Position numbers and translations under genes: made by a program
In this document: piece after piece, positions 6,362 through 9,431 of the stretch
Numbering within the stretch: the first letter of the stretch is position 1
Layout: every line of letters starts with the position of its first letter
Source: Bordetella parapertussis
GTDB lineage: Bacteria; Pseudomonadota; Gammaproteobacteria; Burkholderiales; Burkholderiaceae_C
Direction: 5' to 3'
NCBI GenBank assembly: GCA_945900695.1
Contig: CAMDJU010000094.1
Coordinates: 1 to 9,431 of the forward strand
Length of the DNA stretch: 9,431 nucleotides
Notes under the pieces: generated by a model
What the model was told of the DNA's origin: nothing
Seen by the model: the letters and a program-made list of their open reading frames with translations, nothing else
Databases searched by the model: none

Positions 6362-8410
6362 ATGAACCAACGACCCAACCCCCTGCTCGACTTCACCGAT
6401 GTGCCGCTTTTCGACGCGGTGACGCCTTCGGACATTCCCAGCGCTTTGGACCCTTTGCTTGCAGATGCCGAGCAAGCCTTGGCCCAGGTGTGCGCGAGCG
6501 ACTTTCCAGCCCAATGGCAGGCCATGGCCCAGGTGTTGGATGTGGCCACCGAGCGACTGGGCCGCGCTTGGGGCGTGGTCGGCCATTTGCAAGCCGTGGC
6601 TGACGCGCCAGAATTGCGAGCCGCCTACAACGCTGCCCTGCCCCGGGTCACCGAATTTTGGACCCGCATGGGTGCCAACGAAAACCTGTATGCCAAATAC
6701 AAAGCCATGGACCCGGCCACGCTCAACCCCGAGCAAACCAAAGCGCGTGACAACGCTTTGCGCAACTTTGTGTTGTCGGGGGCCGAACTCAATGGCGAAC
6801 CCAAAACCCGTTTTGCAGCCATTCAAGAGCGCCAGGCCGAGCTGAGCCAAAAATTCAGTGAAAACGTTTTGGATGCCACCGACCAATGGTCGCTGCTGGT
6901 CAGCCCCGCAGAGATGATCGGCGTGCCTGAGGACGTGTGCAAGGCGACCCAAGCTGCCGCACAAGCCCAAGGCCAAGAAGGGCATTTGTTGAACTTGAAG
7001 ATGCCGTGCTACCTGCCCATCATGCAGTACGCCCAGAGCAGCGGTTTGCGCGAAAAACTCTACCGTGCCTACGCCACCCGTGCCTCTGACCAAGCCGACA
7101 AGCCCGAGCAAGACAACACCGCCTTGATCCAAGAAATTTTGGCCCTGCGCCAAGAAGAAGCCGTCTTGTTGGGTTACGCCAATTTCGCCGAAGTGTCCTT
7201 GGCCAACAAAATGGCCACATCTCCCGACCATGTGGTGGCTTTTTTGCGTGATCTGGCCCAGCGTGCCCGGCCCAGTGCCGAGCGCGATGTGGCAGAAATG
7301 CGCGCCTTTGCCGCCGAGCAGCTGGGGCTGAGCGACCCCCAACCCTGGGACTGGACTTTCATCGGCGAAAAGCTCAAAGAAGCGCGCTACGCCTTCAGCG
7401 ACCAAGACGTCAAGCCTTATTTCACCGCGCCCAAGGTTTTGGCCGGCTTGTTCAAAATTGTGGAGACCTTGTTCGAAGTCAGCATCCGCCCTGACCATGC
7501 GCCCGTGTGGCACCCTGGCGTGGGTTTTTACCGCATCGAGCGCGCTGGTCAGTTGATTGGCCAGTTTTACCTGGACCCAGGTGCACGCGCAGGCAAACGC
7601 GGTGGTGCATGGATGGACGACGTGCGGGCACGCTGGCTGCGCCCAGACAACGGGCATTTGCAAACCCCAGTGGCGCATTTGGTGTGCAACTTTGCCGATG
7701 GCGTGGATGGACAACCGCCCTTGCTCAGCCATGACGATGTGATCACCTTGTTCCACGAGTGTGGCCACGGCCTGCACCATTTGCTGACCCAAGTTAACGA
7801 GCGCGATGTCTCTGGCATCAGCGGGGTCGAATGGGACGCCGTTGAATTGCCCAGCCAGTTCATGGAAAACTTTTGCTGGGAATGGTCGGTGCTGCGCCAC
7901 ATGACCGGCCACGTGGACACGGGAGAGGCCTTGCCGCGCGCTTTGTTTGACAAGATGATGGCCGCCAAAAATTTCCAAAGCGGCTTGCAAACCCTGCGCC
8001 AAATCGAGTTTTCCTTGTTTGATATGCGCTTGCACACCGAGGGCGCGCGCGCACACGATTTCATGCAGGTGCTGCAAGACGTGCGTGCCGAGGTCTCGGT
8101 GCTGACCGCGCCCCGTTGGGGTCGCACCCCGCACAGCTTCAGCCACATTTTTGCGGGTGGCTATGCCGCGGGTTACTACAGCTACAAATGGGCCGAGGTC
8201 TTATCGGCCGACGCTTACGCGGCCTTTGAAGAAACCGCAGGAAGCGATGGCACACCCAGCGTGGAGACAGGGCGGCGTTATCGCAAAGAGATTTTGGAAG
8301 CCGGTGGGAGCCGTCCAGCGATGACCTCTTTCAAAGCCTTTCGCGGCCGCGAACCGCAACTCGACGCCTTGCTGCGCCATCAGGGCATGGAGGCTTCTGC
8401 GGCTCAATAA
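6362..8410 (+). CDS. prlC: M3-family zinc metallopeptidase, oligopeptidase A
   Basis: This cytoplasmic thimet-type oligopeptidase degrades short peptides, including cleaved signal peptides, in the enterobacterial homologue OpdA/PrlC. The product has 682 residues, matching the family (E. coli 680). The zinc site is HECGH at 465-469 in a [13 protein letters not shown] context, with the third ligand E495 in [14 protein letters not shown]. The conserved C-terminal substrate-binding block [18 protein letters not shown], rich in glycine and tyrosine, is also present. There is no signal peptide or membrane segment. ATG 6362 comes 4 bases after the folD stop with no clear ribosome site, so translational coupling to folD is likely. 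Its stop (8408-8410) overlaps the rpiA stop on the other strand. Assignment to OpdA rather than a Dcp-type dipeptidyl carboxypeptidase rests on the close match of the zinc-site and C-terminal blocks. Confidence 0.93.
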   Translation: MNQRPNPLLDFTDVPLFDAVTPSDIPSALDPLLADAEQALAQVCASDFPAQWQAMAQVLDVATERLGRAWGVVGHLQAVADAPELRAAYNAALPRVTEFWTRMGANENLYAKYKAMDPATLNPEQTKARDNALRNFVLSGAELNGEPKTRFAAIQERQAELSQKFSENVLDATDQWSLLVSPAEMIGVPEDVCKATQAAAQAQGQEGHLLNLKMPCYLPIMQYAQSSGLREKLYRAYATRASDQADKPEQDNTALIQEILALRQEEAVLLGYANFAEVSLANKMATSPDHVVAFLRDLAQRARPSAERDVAEMRAFAAEQLGLSDPQPWDWTFIGEKLKEARYAFSDQDVKPYFTAPKVLAGLFKIVETLFEVSIRPDHAPVWHPGVGFYRIERAGQLIGQFYLDPGARAGKRGGAWMDDVRARWLRPDNGHLQTPVAHLVCNFADGVDGQPPLLSHDDVITLFHECGHGLHHLLTQVNERDVSGISGVEWDAVELPSQFMENFCWEWSVLRHMTGHVDTGEALPRALFDKMMAAKNFQSGLQTLRQIEFSLFDMRLHTEGARAHDFMQVLQDVRAEVSVLTAPRWGRTPHSFSHIFAGGYAAGYYSYKWAEVLSADAYAAFEETAGSDGTPSVETGRRYRKEILEAGGSRPAMTSFKAFRGREPQLDALLRHQGMEASAAQ

Positions 8411-9102
8411 ATCAGCGTCTTCACACCCGCTGGCGTGCCCAACAAACAGACGTTGGCTTTTTGGTGGGCAAACACCCCCACGGTCACCACACCTGGCCAC
8501 TGGCTGACCATGTCCTCAAAAGCCAGAGGATCGGTGATCGACAGCCCCCGCACATCCAAAATGTGTTGGCCGTTGTCGGTGACCAAGGCCGCGCCGTTGC
8601 GCAAGCGCAGGCTGGCTTGGCCACCGATTTGGGCAAAGCGCCGCATCAAACTGGCCGCGGCCATGGGGATGACCTCCACCGGCAAAGGAAAAGCGCCCAA
8701 GGTCTGCACCAGCTTGCTCTCGTCGGCAATGCAGACAAAACGCAGGGCCATGGCGGCGACAATTTTTTCTCTCGTCAGCGCCGCGCCGCCGCCCTTGACC
8801 ATGAAGCCGTGGCCGTCAATTTCATCGGCCCCGTCGATGTAGACCGACAAACCTTCAACGGCTTGGGCGTCCAGCACCCGAATACCCACGGCTTGCAAGC
8901 GCTGGGTCGAGGCCTCTGAACTCGACACCGCGCCCGCAATGGCGTCGCGCATGCTGGCCAGCGCATCAATGAAATGGTTGACCGTGGACCCGGTGCCCAC
9001 CCCCAACACCTGGCCCGGCACCACATAAGCCAATGCAGCGCGACCGACCAAGGCCTTCAATTCATCTTGGCTCAAAGGGGGCGCCGTTGGCTGGGTGTGC
9101 AT
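8404..9102 (-). CDS. rpiA: Ribose-5-phosphate isomerase A
   Basis: RpiA interconverts ribose 5-phosphate and ribulose 5-phosphate in the non-oxidative pentose phosphate pathway. With ATG at 9102 the product is 232 residues, slightly longer than E. coli (219) through a short proline-rich N-terminus before [10 protein letters not shown]. Motifs in order are GVGTGST (34-40, phosphate loop), VSSSEAST (59-66), DGADEID with D90 and D93, and [11 protein letters not shown] with K103 and the catalytic base E112. These equal E. coli D81, D84, K94 and E103 with a constant offset of 9. AGGA lies 9 bases before the ATG. An upstream in-frame start at 9207 would add 35 residues without homology and overlap pyrD, so I rejected it. 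The gene converges on the oligopeptidase gene and diverges from pyrD. Confidence 0.96.
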   Translation of the reverse strand: MHTQPTAPPLSQDELKALVGRAALAYVVPGQVLGVGTGSTVNHFIDALASMRDAIAGAVSSSEASTQRLQAVGIRVLDAQAVEGLSVYIDGADEIDGHGFMVKGGGAALTREKIVAAMALRFVCIADESKLVQTLGAFPLPVEVIPMAAASLMRRFAQIGGQASLRLRNGAALVTDNGQHILDVRGLSITDPLAFEDMVSQWPGVVTVGVFAHQKANVCLLGTPAGVKTLIY

Positions 9103-9143
9103 GGGTGAAAATCCTGTCTTTGTATCGATGTCTGGGATTATCC
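9103..9143. promoter_or_regulatory. 41-base divergent region between rpiA and pyrD
   Basis: On the minus strand GATAAT (9142-9137) matches 5 of 6 bases of a -10 box and would start rpiA mRNA near 9130, leaving room for the AGGA site. No good -35 box is seen at the right distance, and one would fall inside pyrD. The same bases form GGATTATCC (9135-9143), a small palindrome touching the pyrD ATG. GGGA at 9134-9137 is a possible weak ribosome site for pyrD. A pyrD promoter would have to lie largely inside the 5' end of rpiA. Confidence 0.35.
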
Positions 9144-9431
9144 ATGTCGCTCTTGCCTTATGCCTTCGCCCGTCCGCTGTTGTTCGCCATGGACGCCGAG
9201 GCTGCACACGACCTCACCCTGGCGGGACTGGAGCGCAGCCAAAACACGCCCCTGCAATGGAGCTACTGCCAAACCCGGGTCAAGGACCCGGTGGACTTGG
9301 CCGGTCTGAAGTTTCCCAACCGCGTGGGACTGGCCGCTGGCTTGGACAAAAACGCCCGCTGTATCGACGCCTTGGCCGCCATGGGCTTTGGCTTTGTCGA
9401 GGTGGGCACTGTCACGCCGCTGGGCCAAGCC
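9144..9431 (+). CDS. pyrD: Dihydroorotate dehydrogenase (quinone), class 2, N-terminal part
   Basis: PyrD oxidises dihydroorotate to orotate in pyrimidine synthesis, passing electrons through FMN to quinone at the inner membrane. Exactly 96 codons are visible before the window ends, out of roughly 340 in the family. The N-terminal segment (about 1-30, with the pattern [15 protein letters not shown]) is the amphipathic membrane-association region that marks class 2 enzymes. The FMN-binding block GLAAGLDKN starts at residue 62, with K69 matching the conserved lysine (K66 in E. coli), followed by [16 protein letters not shown] chose ATG 9144 because it aligns with the start of E. coli PyrD. The catalytic serine and the C-terminal half are outside the window. 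Confidence 0.95.
   Translation, partial: MSLLPYAFARPLLFAMDAEAAHDLTLAGLERSQNTPLQWSYCQTRVKDPVDLAGLKFPNRVGLAAGLDKNARCIDALAAMGFGFVEVGTVTPLGQA

Noticed and set aside
6317..8146. A 609-codon open frame on the minus strand antisense to the oligopeptidase gene
   Set aside because: Its translation is a low-complexity mix rich in G, H, Q and V with no recognisable domain. The plus strand in the same place encodes a complete M3 peptidase with all active-site motifs. Long antisense frames are expected from GC-biased third positions.
9103..9207. An N-terminal extension of rpiA from an ATG at 9207
   Set aside because: The added 35 residues have no counterpart in RpiA proteins and would overlap the start of pyrD. 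The ATG at 9102 has a ribosome site and the right length.
1..9431. A novel defence, mobile or biosynthetic system in the window
   Set aside because: All seven protein-coding genes belong to well-known families in an ordinary chromosomal layout. No repeats of CRISPR type, transposase, integrase, toxin-antitoxin pair or unusual composition shift was seen.

Overview
This window looks like a stretch of core chromosome from a betaproteobacterium of the order Burkholderiales, most plausibly a Comamonadaceae-like freshwater lineage (Limnohabitans, Rhodoferax or Polaromonas type). The evidence is moderately high GC, codons ending mostly in G or C, tightly packed housekeeping genes, and protein sequences close to proteobacterial AceE, FolD, RpiA and PyrD. 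The genus is an inference from general resemblance. I see no tRNA, rRNA, CRISPR array, insertion sequence or phage gene.

Layout from left to right. Bases 1-2057 (minus strand) hold the first 685 codons of aceE, the E1 subunit of pyruvate dehydrogenase; its C-terminus lies off the left edge. An AT-rich divergent intergenic region (2058-2237) separates it from a plus-strand two-component system: a membrane-anchored PAS histidine kinase (2238-4814) and an overlapping FixJ/LuxR-type response regulator (4811-5437). After a terminator-like hairpin (5463-5486) comes folD (5503-6357). It is followed after 4 bases by an M3-family oligopeptidase A (6362-8410). That gene runs tail-to-tail into rpiA on the minus strand (8404-9102), with a 7-base overlap. 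Only 41 bases then separate rpiA from the divergent start of pyrD (from 9144), which runs off the right edge.

How the genes work together. The products are central metabolism (pyruvate to acetyl-CoA, pentose phosphate isomerisation), one-carbon and pyrimidine supply, and peptide turnover. The one regulatory unit is the kinase/regulator pair. It shares its upstream region with aceE, so control of pyruvate dehydrogenase is a natural guess for its job. Its PAS1 domain has no histidine, so a FixL-like haem sensor is unlikely despite the FixJ-like partner. The shared 180-base region carries a 10-base inverted repeat, three ATTGTG hexamers, a small dyad in the likely aceE leader, and a hairpin that would bury the ribosome binding site of the kinase. 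These non-coding signals are the most interesting part of an otherwise conventional region.
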